Shown: one piece after another, positions 1 through 6,931 of the stretch
Layout: every line of letters begins with the position of its first letter
Position numbering within the stretch: position 1 is the first letter of the stretch
From: Erysipelotrichaceae bacterium
Lineage (GTDB): Bacteria; Bacillota_I; Bacilli_A; Erysipelotrichales; Erysipelotrichaceae
Length of the DNA stretch: 23,040 bases
Assembly: GCA_900759455.1 (NCBI GenBank)
Contig: CAAEVI010000141.1
Coordinates: forward strand, 1 to 23,040
Reading direction: 5' to 3'
Made by a program: the position numbers and the translations under genes
The notes under the pieces: generated by a model
What the model was told of the DNA's origin: nothing
The model's database searches: none
The model's input: the letters and a program-made list of their open reading frames with translations, nothing else

Positions 1-105
1 CAGGCCGTTTATGAAGGTGAGATCCGTTATCAGGGCAAAGAATATGAGTTCAAGATCAATGCCCGAAACGGTGCAATCATCGAATGGGAAGTTGAAGCAG
101 AGTAG
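1..105 (+). CDS. C-terminal end of a PepSY-domain-like protein (partial)
   Basis: The first 34 codons read in frame 1 to a TAG at 103-105; the gene begins outside the window. The visible tail has the pattern YEGEIRYQGKEYEF, then INARNGAIIEWE, which is how a PepSY repeat usually ends (a Tyr-Glu-rich strand, then D/N-A-x-x-G-x-I-L/I-x-W-E). PepSY domains occur in secreted or membrane-anchored Bacillota proteins and are often thought to modulate proteases or bind metals or peptides. With only 34 residues the remaining architecture and function cannot be judged. Confidence 0.6.
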   Translation, partial: QAVYEGEIRYQGKEYEFKINARNGAIIEWEVEAE

Positions 106-110
106 ACAAA

Positions 111-144
111 AAAGGTTTATGTGTAAAAACATAAACCTTTTTTT
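111..144 (+). terminator. Bidirectional rho-independent terminator
   Basis: A perfect 12-bp stem (111-122 with 129-140) has a 6-nt loop. A run of seven T follows on the plus strand (138-144) and six A precede on the plus strand, giving a T run on the minus strand. It can therefore close both the PepSY-like gene and the converging HAD gene. Confidence 0.85.
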
Positions 145-195
145 ATGATGTTCAGTATGGATTTCATCAGAAAGAACCGTATGGTTCCGCTAAAT

Positions 196-987
196 TCAGA
201 TCAGATGTAAAAATTCAAGTCCTTTCCGGATGCCTTCCTCATCGATCGCCGCCGTGACATGATCCGCGATTTTCTTGATGTCGTCGACTGCATTGCCCAT
301 TGCAATGCGGTAGCCGCATGCTTCCATCATTTCGACGTCGTTATAGTTATCTCCAAAGCAGGCACAGTTTTCTTTGTCCATATGCAGCAATTCCAGCAGT
401 CTGGCAATTCCGGTTCCTTTGTTGATGCCGAAAGGCGCTACATCAAAACCGTCCTGTGAGTACTGTCGAAACGAAAGTTCGCATGTCTGCGCAAAAGCCA
501 TGACTTTCTCTTTGTCAGCATGCAGGCTGGCACACTGCGGCAGCTCCAGAAAATGGCGGTCTTGTTCAGGATGAAAGATAAAAGGATCTCTGCCGATATC
601 AGAGTTCATCTGTCCTGCCAGCCAGTCTATTTTTTCGGGATGCTGGTAGATATACATATGTTTAGGGAATTTAAAGATCAGTCCGGAATCATTTTCATGA
701 GCAAACTCAATAAGCTGACAGCATTGTTTGTACGGGATGTCTTTATGGTACAGGATGTTCTGTTTGTTATCGACGATCACACCGCCGTTGTCTGCAATCA
801 CATAATCGGCATGCAGATCATTTAATGCTTTTCCCAGCCCGTAATGTGCTCTTCCGGTTGCTATGGCAAAACGAATGCCGTTTTTTTTCATCCGGGCAAT
901 TGCCTGGATGGTACTCTCTGGAACACAATGCTGCTGCAGATCATATAAGGTTCCGTCAACATCAAAGATAACCAGCTGAATATTCAT
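196..987 (-). CDS. Cof-type HAD-superfamily (IIB) phosphatase
   Basis: 263 residues, a normal length for Cof/YidA-like HAD hydrolases, which dephosphorylate small substrates such as sugar phosphates or flavin/PLP phosphates in the cytoplasm. Motif I is IFDVDGTLYD near residues 7-16 (D9 nucleophile, D11 acid/base). Motif II is the Thr of IATGRA. The late motifs are the Lys of INKGTG and the metal-binding GDNYNDVEMM, followed by MGNA and AADDI-like text. The C2-type cap lies between motifs II and III. The reading frame continues 33 codons upstream, but ATG at 985-987 is preceded by AAGGAAG at good spacing and starts directly before motif I, so I chose it. The gene diverges from the PTS operon, which suggests a phosphosugar substrate, but nothing in the sequence fixes it. 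Confidence 0.88.
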   Translation of the reverse strand: MNIQLVIFDVDGTLYDLQQHCVPESTIQAIARMKKNGIRFAIATGRAHYGLGKALNDLHADYVIADNGGVIVDNKQNILYHKDIPYKQCCQLIEFAHENDSGLIFKFPKHMYIYQHPEKIDWLAGQMNSDIGRDPFIFHPEQDRHFLELPQCASLHADKEKVMAFAQTCELSFRQYSQDGFDVAPFGINKGTGIARLLELLHMDKENCACFGDNYNDVEMMEACGYRIAMGNAVDDIKKIADHVTAAIDEEGIRKGLEFLHLI

Positions 988-1008
988 GTCATCACTTCCT
1001 TTTTTCAT

Positions 1009-1037
1009 AGCATAACAAAAAAAGCAGGAATTGAAAA
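1009..1037 (-). promoter_or_regulatory. Predicted sigma-A promoter of the HAD gene
   Basis: On the minus strand a TTTTCA -35 (1032-1037) is 17 bp from a TATGCT -10 (1009-1014), which is preceded by TG-n (extended -10). It lies about 20-50 bp upstream of the start codon. The match is moderate. Confidence 0.4.
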
Positions 1038-1057
1038 GGTGACAGAATATGAGAGAA

Positions 1058-1071
1058 ATGACATTTGTCAT
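1058..1071. promoter_or_regulatory. Operator-like palindrome, copy 1
   Basis: ATGACA-TT-TGTCAT is a 6-2-6 inverted repeat. The identical 14 bp recurs at 1133-1146. It lies about -63 from the predicted HAD start and about -160 from the predicted PTS start. A 2-nt centre rules out a normal RNA hairpin, so a dimeric DNA-binding protein is the natural reading. Confidence 0.6.
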
Positions 1072-1097
1072 GAGAAAAAAAGACATACATCCTTTTT

Positions 1098-1111
1098 TTC
1101 AGGCCCCTGAA
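1098..1111. promoter_or_regulatory. Third 6-2-6 palindrome between the twin operators
   Basis: TTCAGG-CC-CCTGAA is a perfect 6-bp inverted repeat around a 2-bp centre. The half-site sequence differs from the flanking pair, and the centre lies 40 and 35 bp from their centres. It may be the site of a different regulator. Confidence 0.4.
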
Positions 1112-1132
1112 TAGATCAAAGGGAAAAAAGAG

Positions 1133-1146
1133 ATGACATTTGTCAT
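1133..1146. promoter_or_regulatory. Operator-like palindrome, copy 2
   Basis: Exact repeat of ATGACATTTGTCAT, with its centre 75 bp (about seven helical turns) from copy 1 and about -85 from the predicted PTS transcription start. The same-face spacing would permit looping or cooperative binding. Confidence 0.6.
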
Positions 1147-1189
1147 TCAAGAAGTGATGGAAGTCAAAAAAACTGCTGACAAACTTCAG

Positions 1190-1218
1190 TTTAGAAAATG
1201 TTGAAAAAAAACTATAAT
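1190..1218 (+). promoter_or_regulatory. Predicted promoter of the Man-family PTS operon
   Basis: A perfect TATAAT -10 at 1213-1218 has only a poor -35 (TTTAGA, 1190-1195, 17-bp spacer). A strong -10 with a weak -35 is typical of activator-dependent promoters and fits the upstream palindromes. I found no -24/-12 (GG/GC) element, so the sigma-54/LevR type of control known for some Man-family operons is not supported here. Confidence 0.5.
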
Positions 1219-1252
1219 GTGACCGTATTCAGAAAGGGCACAGGTGAAAATC

Positions 1253-1669
1253 ATGAGAAATGTATGTTTGGTATCACACGGCAATTTGGCAGAAGGGCTT
1301 CACGATACACTGACAATGTTCATGGGAAACTGCGAAGGAGTCATGCATATGACCTTAAAACAGGGGGAGGCAGTTGACCAGTTTCAGGTTCGATGCACGG
1401 AAATGCTGAAAACATTGGGTGAAGAAGATGAAGTCATTGTTCTGGCTGATTTGATTGGCGGTTCGCCGCTGACAACATTTTTGAATGCTTTGTCAGATCT
1501 GGGAAAAACACCTCTCATCGTATTGGGCGGCATGAACCTGGCAATGGCATTGAACGCATTATTGAACAAAGATCAGGAAGCGTCGATCATTCGTGACGTC
1601 TGTCTGCGGGAGGCTGCAGATGCAATCAAAGAATTTGTGCTGAGCACAGATGAAGACGAAGATATTTAA
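1253..1669 (+). CDS. PTS Man-family EIIA component
   Basis: 138 residues, the usual size of a stand-alone Man-family (PF03610) EIIA. This cytoplasmic protein takes phosphate from HPr and passes it to EIIB. The opening MRNVCLVSHGNLAEG carries the phosphoacceptor His (H9 here, H10 in E. coli ManX), and VLADLIGGSPLTTF is the conserved second motif. The tail is acidic (STDEDEDI). ATG 1253 is chosen because AGGTGA (1242-1247) sits 5 nt upstream; an in-frame GTG at 1244 behind AAAGGG would add three residues and cannot be excluded. It is the first gene of a four-gene operon. The sugar is set by EIIC/EIID and cannot be read from sequence; mannose, glucose, sorbose, fructose and amino sugars are all transported by this family. 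Confidence 0.93.
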   Translation: MRNVCLVSHGNLAEGLHDTLTMFMGNCEGVMHMTLKQGEAVDQFQVRCTEMLKTLGEEDEVIVLADLIGGSPLTTFLNALSDLGKTPLIVLGGMNLAMALNALLNKDQEASIIRDVCLREAADAIKEFVLSTDEDEDI

Positions 1670-1685
1670 TGAAGGAGGAAATCAT

Positions 1686-2177
1686 ATGTCAGTTTCATTT
1701 ATTCGAGTAGATGACCGTATGATCCACGGTCAGACATGCACAAGATGGGCGTTGGAATATCCATGTGAAGGAATTGTAGCAGTAAACGACGCAGCTGCCA
1801 ATAATAGTGTATTAAAGGCTGCATACAAAAGCGCAAGCGGCAAGAAAACGTTTGTTTGGACAATGGAAGACTGGAAAAAGAAATGCAAAAAAGTATTGGA
1901 TTCCGATACACGTTACTTTTTGATCACGAAGAATCCGATCGATATGAAAAATATCTTGGTCGATCAGAAGTTTGAATGCGGGATCAAAAAAGTGATCATC
2001 GGCCCTTGCAACGACCGTCCGGGATCTGTGAAGCTTGGAAACAATCAGTCCATTACACAGGAAGAGGCTGATGCCCTGGAAGCAATTGCACAGGCTGGCT
2101 ATGATGTGGAATTCCGTCTGATTCCGGATGAAAGCATCGGAAACTGGGATAAATTCAAAGGACAATTCGGATATTAA
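1686..2177 (+). CDS. PTS Man-family EIIB component
   Basis: 163 residues, matching the PTSIIB_sorb family (PF03830). The phosphoacceptor is H14 in FIRVDDRMIHGQ, the family signature; it is phosphorylated by EIIA and phosphorylates the incoming sugar. Later family blocks are visible: AVNDAAANNSVLK, then LITKNPIDM, then KVIIGPCNDRPGS. Start ATG 1686 has GAAGGAGG 7 nt upstream and is 16 nt after the EIIA stop. The open frame reaches back into EIIA, but that extension lacks family similarity. Confidence 0.93.
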   Translation: MSVSFIRVDDRMIHGQTCTRWALEYPCEGIVAVNDAAANNSVLKAAYKSASGKKTFVWTMEDWKKKCKKVLDSDTRYFLITKNPIDMKNILVDQKFECGIKKVIIGPCNDRPGSVKLGNNQSITQEEADALEAIAQAGYDVEFRLIPDESIGNWDKFKGQFGY

Positions 2178-2191
2178 AAAGGGGGATAATT

Positions 2192-3034
2192 ATGGAGATT
2201 AATGTTTTTCAGGCAGCACTGCTGGGATTATTCGCTTGTCTCGCCAGTATGCCCGGAATGGGCGGCTCTGCCATTGGTAACTATACGCTGGGACGTCCGC
2301 TGGTCGGCGGATTGGTTTGCGGTCTGATCCTCGGAGATGTCCGTACCGGCATTCTGGTTGGTGCGGCGATGCAGCTGCTTTATATTGCCCTGGTAACACC
2401 GGGAGGAACCGTTTCTGCCGATGTTCGTGCTGTCAGCTATATCGGTATTCCGCTGGCTATGCTGGCATTAAAGAGCTATGGAATGGATGCCGCAAACGCT
2501 GACGGCATCGGTTTGGCAACATCATTTGGTGCCATGGTCGGTACGCTCGGTACAGTTCTGTTTTACGGAACCGCTACGATGAATCTGATCTGGCAGCACA
2601 TCGGATGGAAAGCCGTGGATGAAGGAAACTTTAAAAAACTGTATTTGGTCGACATGGGACTTCCTTGGATCTCTCATATCATCTGTTCCTTCCTGCCGAC
2701 ATTCATCATCTGCATGGTGGGTGCGGATATGGTAAACCTGATCAAGGAAGTGCTTCCTATGGACGGTATCCCGATGAAGACCATCTTCACTGTCGGTTCG
2801 CTTCTGCCATGTGTCGGAATTGCCATCCTGTTAAAACAGATCATTACTAAAGCTGTTGATTTCATTCCGTTCTTTGTCGGTTTTGCGCTGGCAGCCGCAT
2901 TAGGCATCAATCTTGTCGTTACAACGATCATTGCGGCAATGTTTGCCTATATCAACTATCAGATCCAGATTTCCAAGATCGGAAGAGTTGTGGCAGTGAG
3001 CGGTGATGAAGATGATGATGAGGAGGATATCTAA
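2192..3034 (+). CDS. PTS Man-family EIIC membrane permease
   Basis: 280 residues, hydrophobic throughout, of the EII-Sor/ManY type (PF03609). With EIID it forms the membrane channel that moves and presents the sugar for phosphorylation. Family features seen are the N-terminal FQAALLGLFACLASM, GRPLVGGLVCGLILGD and GILVGAAMQLLYIA, and the TPGGTVSADVRAVSY region. The protein ends in a strongly acidic tail, GDEDDDEEDI. It follows AAAAAGGGGG with 6-nt spacing, and its stop is one base before the EIID start. The tail codons also provide the EIID ribosome site. Confidence 0.93.
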   Translation: MEINVFQAALLGLFACLASMPGMGGSAIGNYTLGRPLVGGLVCGLILGDVRTGILVGAAMQLLYIALVTPGGTVSADVRAVSYIGIPLAMLALKSYGMDAANADGIGLATSFGAMVGTLGTVLFYGTATMNLIWQHIGWKAVDEGNFKKLYLVDMGLPWISHIICSFLPTFIICMVGADMVNLIKEVLPMDGIPMKTIFTVGSLLPCVGIAILLKQIITKAVDFIPFFVGFALAAALGINLVVTTIIAAMFAYINYQIQISKIGRVVAVSGDEDDDEEDI

Positions 3035-3035
3035 A

Positions 3036-3866
3036 ATGAAAAAAGTATCAAAAAAAGCATTAAATAAATCCTTCTGGAACTGGTATTACGGGCATCTGAC
3101 ATGTTTTTCTCAGGAACACATGCAGACATTCGGTTATTTGTGTGCCATGCTGCCGATCGTTGAAGATCTTTATGATACAAAAGAAGAACAGGCGGCTGCT
3201 TTGGAGACTTATAAAGCGTTCTTTAATACAGAGCCTCAGCTGGGATCAGTGATTGTCGGTGTCACAGTCGGTCTGGAAGAAGCACGTGCCAATAATGAAG
3301 GCGTTGACGGGGATACGATCAATGGTCTGCGTGCCGGACTGATGGGACCGATCGCCGGAATCGGTGATTCGCTTGTTGTCGGTGTCCTGATCCCGCTTCT
3401 GCTTGGTATTGCATTGGGCCTTTCGACAGGAGGTTCACCGGTCGGTGCCATCTTCTACATCGTTGCTTGGAACCTGATCATTACTTTCGGAATGCGTCTG
3501 CTGTATTACAAGGGATACGAACTCGGCGGAAAAGCGGTTGAATTTTTGACCGGAGAAAAATCAAAAGCACTGCGTGAAAGCATCATGATGCTGGGAAGCA
3601 TGGTCATCGGTGCGGTAGCAGCAACATGGGTAACGGTCAAAACGGTTTTCCAGATGACAAATCCGGAGACTGGGGAAGTCTTCCTGAACCTGAATGATCA
3701 GATCAACTCAGTTCTTCCGAAAGGACTGACGGCAATATTTGTCATCTTCTGCTGGTATTTGATTGCCAAAAAGAAAATGTCTCCGCTCAAGGTAATGCTG
3801 CTGCTGGTGGTCATCGCGTTTGTCGGTGTACTGATCGGATTCTTCGATCCGCAGCTGACTTATTAA
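3036..3866 (+). CDS. PTS Man-family EIID membrane component
   Basis: 276 residues of the EIID-AGA type (PF03613), the partner of EIIC that is unique to the Man family. Seen: SFWNWYYGHLTCFSQEHMQ near the N-terminus (the family's R/S-F-x-x-Q-x-x-x-N-x-E region in variant form), FFNTEPQLGSVIVGVTVGLEE, then GLMGPIAGIGDSLVVGVLIP, the most conserved block. A C-terminal run of hydrophobic segments follows. Start ATG 3036 is preceded by AGGAGG (3021-3026) inside the end of EIIC; an earlier in-frame ATG would read through the EIIC acidic tail. The operon ends here with a terminator. Confidence 0.93.
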   Translation: MKKVSKKALNKSFWNWYYGHLTCFSQEHMQTFGYLCAMLPIVEDLYDTKEEQAAALETYKAFFNTEPQLGSVIVGVTVGLEEARANNEGVDGDTINGLRAGLMGPIAGIGDSLVVGVLIPLLLGIALGLSTGGSPVGAIFYIVAWNLIITFGMRLLYYKGYELGGKAVEFLTGEKSKALRESIMMLGSMVIGAVAATWVTVKTVFQMTNPETGEVFLNLNDQINSVLPKGLTAIFVIFCWYLIAKKKMSPLKVMLLLVVIAFVGVLIGFFDPQLTY

Positions 3867-3876
3867 TCTGTTATTG

Positions 3877-3924
3877 AAAAAGGATCTTTTGTGCCTGCTG
3901 AAGGATACGCAAAAGACCTTTTTT
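3877..3924 (+). terminator. Terminator of the PTS operon
   Basis: Arms 3877-3891 and 3910-3923 pair over 14 bp with a single bulged A, and end in a six-T run (3919-3924). Confidence 0.8.
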
Positions 3925-3937
3925 ATAATAAAAGGAA

Positions 3938-3946
3938 TGATATAAT
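3938..3946 (+). promoter_or_regulatory. Extended -10 promoter of the sensory cassette
   Basis: TGATATAAT is a perfect extended -10 (TG-n-TATAAT). No good -35 is present, because that position falls in the T tract of the PTS terminator. The predicted start, near 3953, leaves a leader of about 21 nt. Confidence 0.5.
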
Positions 3947-3973
3947 AAGCATAAGAAAATGGGGCGGGGGAAA

Positions 3974-4945
3974 ATGAAAAAATATATGACAGAATGGATC
4001 GTATTGGTGATGACACTTTGCTGTGCACTGCTTTGTGCCGTGCTTCTTTCCTGTTATACGAAGGCTTCTTTGGTATCCAAGAAAGATCCGCTGCTGTTCG
4101 GTGCAACCTATATGACCATGAATAATCCTTTTTATGAAGTGATCGATGAAGAACTGCATAATCAGGTGGAGGCAAACGGAGATGTGATGATCACGATGGA
4201 TCCGCAGCTTTCTGTGGAGCGTCAGATCGATCAGATTCATGTGCTGATGGATCGAGGCATCGATGTCCTGATCGTGAATCCGGTCGATTCCAGAGGCCTT
4301 GTCGATGTGTTGAAAGAGGCAAAACAACAGGGGATCTCGATCATTGCCATTGATACAAATGTCTATGACGGAGAAGATTTTATTGATTATACAGTTGTTT
4401 CCGACAATTATCAGGCCGGTGTTCTGTGCGCCCAGTATATGATGAAACATAAAGAGGCGGCCGATATCGTTTTATTAAGTCATGAAGCGGCAAATTCAGC
4501 GGTTGAACGTCTGCAGGGGTTCAGAGATACGGTTCGCCAACATGACGGCTATCGTATCGTGGCGGAACTGGACTGCGAGGGACAGCTGGAGAAAAGCATG
4601 CCGCTGATCGAGGGACTGTTTGCGGAAAATGTAAAATTCGATGTTATCATGGCGCTTAACGATCCGGCGGCGCTCGGTGCAGTAGCGGCGCTGCAGGAAC
4701 AAGGCGTCGAAAAAAAGGAGATCATGGTACTGGGCGTGGATGGTGCACCGGAAGCGAAAGTCTTGATCAAAGAGGGCTATATGGACGGAACCGTGGCGCA
4801 GTATCCGAAAAAAATGGCGCAGCTGGCAATTCAGGCAGCATATCAGCTGCGGGCAGGAGAACAGGATCTGCAAGAGGAAAAGATCGATGTGGATATGATC
4901 AATGAATCCAATATAGACGAGTATTTGCTGGAGGGATGGCAATGA
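3974..4945 (+). CDS. Membrane-tethered sugar-binding protein (RbsB/Peripla_BP_4 type), likely kinase co-sensor
   Basis: 323 residues. Residues 9-27 form one hydrophobic segment ending in LLSC, so the protein is either an uncleaved membrane anchor or a lipoprotein (C27). The rest matches the ribose-type binding fold: MTMNNPFYEVIDEEL (ligand-loop NNPF), RGIDVLIVNPVDS, then IIAIDTN, VVSDNYQAG, MALNDPAALGAVAALQ and VLGVDGAPEAK. The Arg of the usual L-D-R ribose contact is replaced (IDTN), so the ligand may differ from ribose. No permease or ATPase lies nearby; the stop overlaps the start of a histidine kinase by four bases (ATGA). In the XylFII-LytS system of Thermoanaerobacter such a protein feeds ligand status to the kinase; that role is inferred here. 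ATG 3974 has a G-rich site (3966-3970) at rather short spacing; ATG 3959 has none. Confidence 0.82.
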   Translation: MKKYMTEWIVLVMTLCCALLCAVLLSCYTKASLVSKKDPLLFGATYMTMNNPFYEVIDEELHNQVEANGDVMITMDPQLSVERQIDQIHVLMDRGIDVLIVNPVDSRGLVDVLKEAKQQGISIIAIDTNVYDGEDFIDYTVVSDNYQAGVLCAQYMMKHKEAADIVLLSHEAANSAVERLQGFRDTVRQHDGYRIVAELDCEGQLEKSMPLIEGLFAENVKFDVIMALNDPAALGAVAALQEQGVEKKEIMVLGVDGAPEAKVLIKEGYMDGTVAQYPKKMAQLAIQAAYQLRAGEQDLQEEKIDVDMINESNIDEYLLEGWQ

Positions 4946-6255
4946 TTGTAAGAGCTTTGAGTGACAGTGCCTATCGTCTGCGACTGACATATGCGGTTTT
5001 ATGTGCAGTATGTTTTCTGCAGTTGTTTTTCTTTGCCTCATTGTTTTTCTTTACGACGCAGCTGGTAAAAAATCAGTTCGAGGCAGCCGCATTTCTGCGT
5101 CAGGCAGAAGTCATTCCGCTGCCTGCAAAACAGATCCTGCTGGAAACGATCATTTTTTATCCGATTCTTTTGTTGGTCATGCAGATGCGCAATAAAGTAA
5201 ATAAGACCAGAGGCAAGGAGCTTTTGTTTCTGTTTTTGGAAATCGCAATCTGTTTGTGGCTGCTGCGGCTGACCAGCTTTACGAGCAATGAGATTTTTCT
5301 ACTGGTAACCGCAAATATGCTGACTTTGACAAGAGACCGCAAGACAAAAGGCATTGCACTTATCATTTTGGTCTTCTTGTTTTTCACTACGAATTATTAC
5401 GTGATCTCTGATTATCTTGTCACGGTATCCTTTGACAGTTATTTATATCCGTATACGGCCCAGGCAGCCAATCTGCTGAGAAGTGTCTCGGCCTTGCTGT
5501 CGACGCTGGTACTGATCATTTTTCTGTTGTATATCCTGTTTCTTATTCAGGATCAGATCCTGGAAAGCACGCAGATGCAGAAGATGAATCGGGAACTGCA
5601 GGATCTCAATCATCAGCTGGAAGAAATGGCGGATGTGCGTGAGAAAATGGGGGAGACCAAAGAAAGAAACCGTTTGGCAAGAGAAATTCATGATACGCTG
5701 GGTCATACATTGACGGGGCTGTCAACAGGCCTTGAAGCAGCCAAGGCCTTGCTGCAGGCAGATCCGGGGCTGGCGCTGAAACAGCTGGATCGACTGAGCA
5801 CAGTGGCAAAGGAAGGACTTAGGGATGTTCGCCGTTCTGTCAACAAACTGCGCCCGGATGCTTTGGAAAATCATTCGTTGGCAGAGGCGCTGAAACAGAT
5901 GATTGACCGTTTTGTCGAATCGACCGGCGTGGAGGTGGTATTTGTCTGTCATCTGGCATCCCTGCAGTTTCAGGCTGATGAAGAAGAAACGATCTATCGT
6001 ATCGTACAGGAGAGCATGACCAACAGTGTGCGGCATGGAAACGCCGATAAGATTTATGTTTCGTTCGGAAAAGATGAAGATTCCCTGATCATCATCATTG
6101 AGGATAACGGATCGGGATGTGCCGATATTCAGGAAGGCTTCGGTCTGCATCATATGAAAGAAAGGGTCGCCCTTCTGAAAGGAAATGTTCGTTTTTACGG
6201 AAAACAGGGATTTGAGGTGCTGGTAGAACTGCCGCTGCGAAAGGAGCTGGAATAG
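4942..6255 (+). CDS. Six-TM histidine kinase, HisKA_3 (NarX/DesK-like) family
   Basis: 437 residues. About six hydrophobic segments lie at residues 15-42, 62-80, 92-108, 113-126, 135-153 and 175-200, with only short external loops. A coiled coil follows (about 203-245: MQKMNRELQDLNHQLEEM). The dimerisation/phosphoacceptor motif is ERNRLAREIHDTLGHTLTG with H250. The ATPase domain has N-box QESMTNSVRHG, G1 DNGSGC and G2 GFGLHHMKERV. Start 4942 forms ATGA with the previous stop and has GGAGGG 6 nt upstream; ATG 4936 would have no spacing from that site. The kinase has no sizeable extracytoplasmic domain of its own, which fits ligand sensing through the flanking binding proteins. It is translationally coupled to both neighbours. 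Confidence 0.9.
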   Translation: MIVRALSDSAYRLRLTYAVLCAVCFLQLFFFASLFFFTTQLVKNQFEAAAFLRQAEVIPLPAKQILLETIIFYPILLLVMQMRNKVNKTRGKELLFLFLEIAICLWLLRLTSFTSNEIFLLVTANMLTLTRDRKTKGIALIILVFLFFTTNYYVISDYLVTVSFDSYLYPYTAQAANLLRSVSALLSTLVLIIFLLYILFLIQDQILESTQMQKMNRELQDLNHQLEEMADVREKMGETKERNRLAREIHDTLGHTLTGLSTGLEAAKALLQADPGLALKQLDRLSTVAKEGLRDVRRSVNKLRPDALENHSLAEALKQMIDRFVESTGVEVVFVCHLASLQFQADEEETIYRIVQESMTNSVRHGNADKIYVSFGKDEDSLIIIIEDNGSGCADIQEGFGLHHMKERVALLKGNVRFYGKQGFEVLVELPLRKELE

Positions 6256-6256
6256 C

Positions 6257-6931
6257 ATGATTAAAGTGATGATAGCTGATGATCAGGAACTGATGCGCGA
6301 GAGTCTTCAGATTCTTCTGAGCACAAAAGAAGATATAGAAATATGTGCACTGGCAAAGGACGGCGAGGAGGTTCTTGCGCTTGTGGCGAAAGAACAGCCG
6401 GACGTGATTTTGATGGATATCCGCATGCCGCAGATGAACGGTGTGCAGTGTACAAAACAGATCAAGGAAATGTATCCGAAGATCGCGGTCATCGTTTTGA
6501 CGACCTTTGATGATGATGAATATATTTACGATGCCCTGAAATATGGTGCAAGCAGTTATCTTCTCAAGGGTGTTTCCCTGGAAGAGCTGTATCAGGCCAT
6601 CCTGACGGTCGTGAACGGAGGCGGTGTCATTCAGCCGCAGATTGCAATCAAGGCAATGCGGATGTTTTCGGATATGGCAAAAAATCAGGTAGAGAGCGAT
6701 TTCAGCACGGTGGAAGCACAGCATTTGTCACTGACGGAATGGAAGATCATTGCCAGTGTCGCAAACGGTCTTTCCAATCGTGAGATTGCCATGGAACTGT
6801 CGTTTACGGAGGGGACCGTGCGCAATTATATCAGCGTGATCTTGGATAAGCTGGCGCTGCGCGATCGTACGCAGCTTGCCATCTGGGCAGTATCCAATCA
6901 GCGTCTGGTACATAAGGGGCTTCACGCATGA
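6257..6931 (+). CDS. NarL/FixJ-family response regulator
   Basis: 224 residues. Receiver domain: acidic pair D8-D9, phosphoacceptor D54 in VILMDIRMP, T82 (VLTTFD) and K104 (YLLKG), all in the expected places. The C-terminal LuxR-type helix-turn-helix at about 158-215 reads LSLTEWKIIASVANGLSN, then REIAMELSFTEGTVRNYI. It starts one base after the kinase stop (AAGGAG, 10-nt spacing). As the cognate partner of the HisKA_3 kinase it should bind inverted repeats as a dimer; NarL-type sites are often two short half-sites around a 2-bp centre, the form seen twice upstream of the adjacent PTS operon. That target is inference. Confidence 0.93.
   Translation: MIKVMIADDQELMRESLQILLSTKEDIEICALAKDGEEVLALVAKEQPDVILMDIRMPQMNGVQCTKQIKEMYPKIAVIVLTTFDDDEYIYDALKYGASSYLLKGVSLEELYQAILTVVNGGGVIQPQIAIKAMRMFSDMAKNQVESDFSTVEAQHLSLTEWKIIASVANGLSNREIAMELSFTEGTVRNYISVILDKLALRDRTQLAIWAVSNQRLVHKGLHA

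Noticed and set aside
1098..1111. Reading the TTCAGG/CCTGAA repeat as a terminator
   Set aside because: A 2-nt centre is too short for an RNA hairpin loop and no proper T tract follows; kept only as a possible protein site.
1201..1255. Possible sigma-54 (-24/-12) promoter for the Man-family PTS operon
   Set aside because: Sought because LevR-type control is common, but no GG-N10-GC element is present; a perfect TATAAT is.
3923..5041. Long minus-strand open frames opposite the binding protein and kinase (and similar ones opposite glgA and GH31)
   Set aside because: They lie antisense to genes with full family motifs, lack ribosome sites and have unlikely compositions; they are frame shadows.
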